Assembly: GCA_964036275.1 (NCBI GenBank)
Contig: OZ038435.1
Span: forward strand, 7,611,687-7,675,686
DNA from: Litoditis marina
Taxonomy: Eukaryota; Nematoda; Chromadorea; Rhabditida; Rhabditidae
DNA length: 64,000 bases
Reading direction: 5' to 3'
A model generated the notes under the pieces. That model saw only the letters and a program-made list of their open reading frames with translations, was not told where the DNA came from and searched no databases. Made by a program: the position numbers and the translations under genes. This document shows, in pieces, positions 62,511-64,000 of this stretch. Each line of letters begins with the position of its first letter. The first letter of the stretch is position 1.

Positions 62511-64000
62511 CCGCCGGTGAAGCGAGATCCCGAAGTCATTTGACCGGCCGCCGGTGAAGTGAAATAAAACTAGTTCGAATTGAGATACAACTAGTTCGAG
62601 AGTCATTCGACCGGCCGCCGGTGGATTAGTATAAAACGAATTTGAGAGTCATTTGACCGGCCGCCGGTGAATCGAGATCCAAATGTCATTTGACCGGCCG
62701 CCGGTGAAGTGAAATAAAACTAGTTCGAATTGAGATACAACTTGTTCGAGAGCCATTTGACCGGCCGCCGGTGGATTGAGATAAAACGAATTTGAGAGTC
62801 ATTTGACCGGCCGCCGGTGAATCGAGATCCCAGAGTCATTTGACCGGCCGCCGGTGGATTGAGATAAAACTAATTTGAGAGTCATTTGACCGGCCGCCGG
62901 TGAATCGAGATTCCAGAGGCGTTTCACCGGCCGCCGGTGGATTGAGAAAAAAACGAATTTGAGAGTCATTTGACCGGCCACCGGTAAATCGAGATCCCAG
63001 GGTCATTTGACCGGCCGCCGGTGAAGTGAAATAAAACTAGTTCGAATTGAGATTCAACTAGTTCGAGAGCCATTTGACCGGCCGCCGGTGGATTGAGATA
63101 AAACTAATTTGAGAGTCATTTGACCGGCCGCCGGTGAAGCGAGATCCCAAAGTCATTTGACCGGCCGCCGGTGAAAAGAAATAAAACTAGTTCGAATTGA
63201 GATACAACTAGTTCGAGAGCCATTTGACCGGCCGCCGGTGAATTGAGATAAAACTAATTTAAGAGTCATTTGACCGGCCGCCGGTGAAGCGAGATCCCGA
63301 AGTCATTTGACCGGCCGCCGGTGAAGTGAAATAAAACTAGTTCGAATTGAGATACAACTAGTTCGAGAGTCATTCGACCGGCCGCCGGTGGATTAGTATA
63401 AAACGAATTTGAGAGTCATTTGACCGGCCGCCGGTGAATCGAGATCCAAATGTCATTTGACCGGCCGCCGGTGAAGTGAAATAAAACTAGTTCGAATTGA
63501 GATACAACTTGTTCGAGAGCCATTTGACCGGCCGCCGGTGGATTGAGATAAAACGAATTTGAGAGTCATTTGACCGGCCGCCGGTGAATCGAGATCCCAG
63601 AGTCATTTGACCGGCCGCCGGTGGATTGAGATAAAACTAATTTGAGAGTCATTTGACCGGCCGCCGGTGAATCGAGATTCCAGAGGCGTTTCACCGGCCG
63701 CCGGTGGATTGAGAAAAAAACGAATTTGAGAGTCATTTGACCGGCCACCGGTAAATCGAGATCCCAGGGTCATTTGACCGGCCGCCGGTGAAGTGAAATA
63801 AAACTAGTTCGAATTGAGATTCAACTAGTTCGAGAGCCATTTGACCGGCCGCCGGTGGATTGAGATAAAACTAATTTGAGAGTCATTTGACCGGCCGCCG
63901 GTGAAGCGAGATCCCAAAGTCATTTGACCGGCCGCCGGTGAAAAGAAATAAAACTAGTTCGAATTGAGATACAACTAGTTCGAGAGTCATTTGACCGCCC
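62400..64000 (+). repeat. 767-bp tandem duplication at the right edge
   Basis: The variant CTTGTTCGAG (for CTAGTTCGAG) occurs at 62741 and 63508, and equivalent sites at 62799 and 63566 are also 767 bp apart. GAGAAAAAAACG and the GGCCACCGG core recur at the same offset. The array then continues out of the window. Confidence 0.85.

Larger units (their letters stand above)
46187..64000 (+). repeat. Core-plus-tail satellite, units of 37/46/67 bp (block C)
   Basis: The 20-bp core CATTTGACCGGCCGCCGGTG recurs every 37-67 bp throughout. It is followed by one of three tails. T46 is 26 bp, starting GATTGAGATAAAACTAATTT and ending GAGAGT. T37 is 17 bp, AATCGAGATCCCAAAGT or AATCGAGATCCCAGAGT. T67 is 47 bp, starting AAGTGAAATAAAACTAGTTC and ending ACTAGTTCGAGAGT. 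T67 looks like a T46-type tail with an internal partial duplication, since ACTAGTTCGA occurs twice in it. GC is about 57% in T37, 46% in T46 and 43% in T67 units. No part resembles the 179-bp family. The window ends inside the array. I do not recognise the family. Confidence 0.96.

Noticed and set aside
46187..64000. CRISPR-like array: a 20-bp direct repeat with 17-47-bp spacers
   Set aside because: The intervals are not unique spacers. They belong to three recurring tail classes and take part in larger tandem duplications. There are no cas genes, and the context is eukaryotic satellite.
1..64000. Transposon, LTR or insertion sequence as the source of the repeats
   Set aside because: I found no terminal repeats, target-site duplications, integrase, reverse transcriptase or transposase reading frames. 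The repeats are simple head-to-tail arrays.
46187..64000. Telomeric or rDNA spacer origin of the short-unit satellite
   Set aside because: No TTAGGG/TTTAGGG-type runs and no rRNA sequence are visible, and nothing ties the unit to an rDNA spacer.

Overview
This window contains no gene that I can support. It is almost entirely tandem satellite DNA, split into three blocks by two runs of exactly 200 N. No rRNA, tRNA, transposon or ordinary intergenic sequence is visible. A nucleosome-length monomer in multi-monomer higher-order repeats (HORs), next to a second, CpG-rich short-unit satellite, indicates eukaryotic centromeric or pericentromeric heterochromatin. A plant or an animal are both possible. 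I do not recognise either satellite family and will not name a species.

Layout. (1) 1-12422: about 69 copies of a 179-bp monomer (about 38% GC), read here in the sense CCATGGACATACGAACAA... (2) 12423-12622: 200 N. (3) 12623-45986: about 186 copies of the same family in the opposite orientation, made of other subfamilies, with 3-, 6-, 14- and 15-monomer periodicities. (4) 45987-46186: 200 N. (5) 46187-64000: an unrelated satellite in which a 20-bp core, CATTTGACCGGCCGCCGGTG, alternates with three tail classes. These give units of 46, 37 and 67 bp, often in the order 46+37+67 = 150 bp. They are further arranged in duplications with offsets of about 365, 767, 923, 1605-1671, 1842, 1956, 2713 and 3197 bp.

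There are no genes to work together. Open frames of 60-114 codons occur, but they are the repeat read in a frame that happens to stay open. 179 is not a multiple of 3, so no frame survives more than a few monomers. The content of interest is evolutionary and structural: nested HOR amplification, private variants that trace copying events, exact loss of a single unit, subfamily differences between the two orientations, and a conserved CpG/CHG-dense inverted-repeat core. The orientation switch and the junction of the two satellites both lie at fixed-size gaps, so neither can be taken as real without spanning reads. The first block also carries a clear excess of single-base losses in homopolymers, which looks like consensus error.
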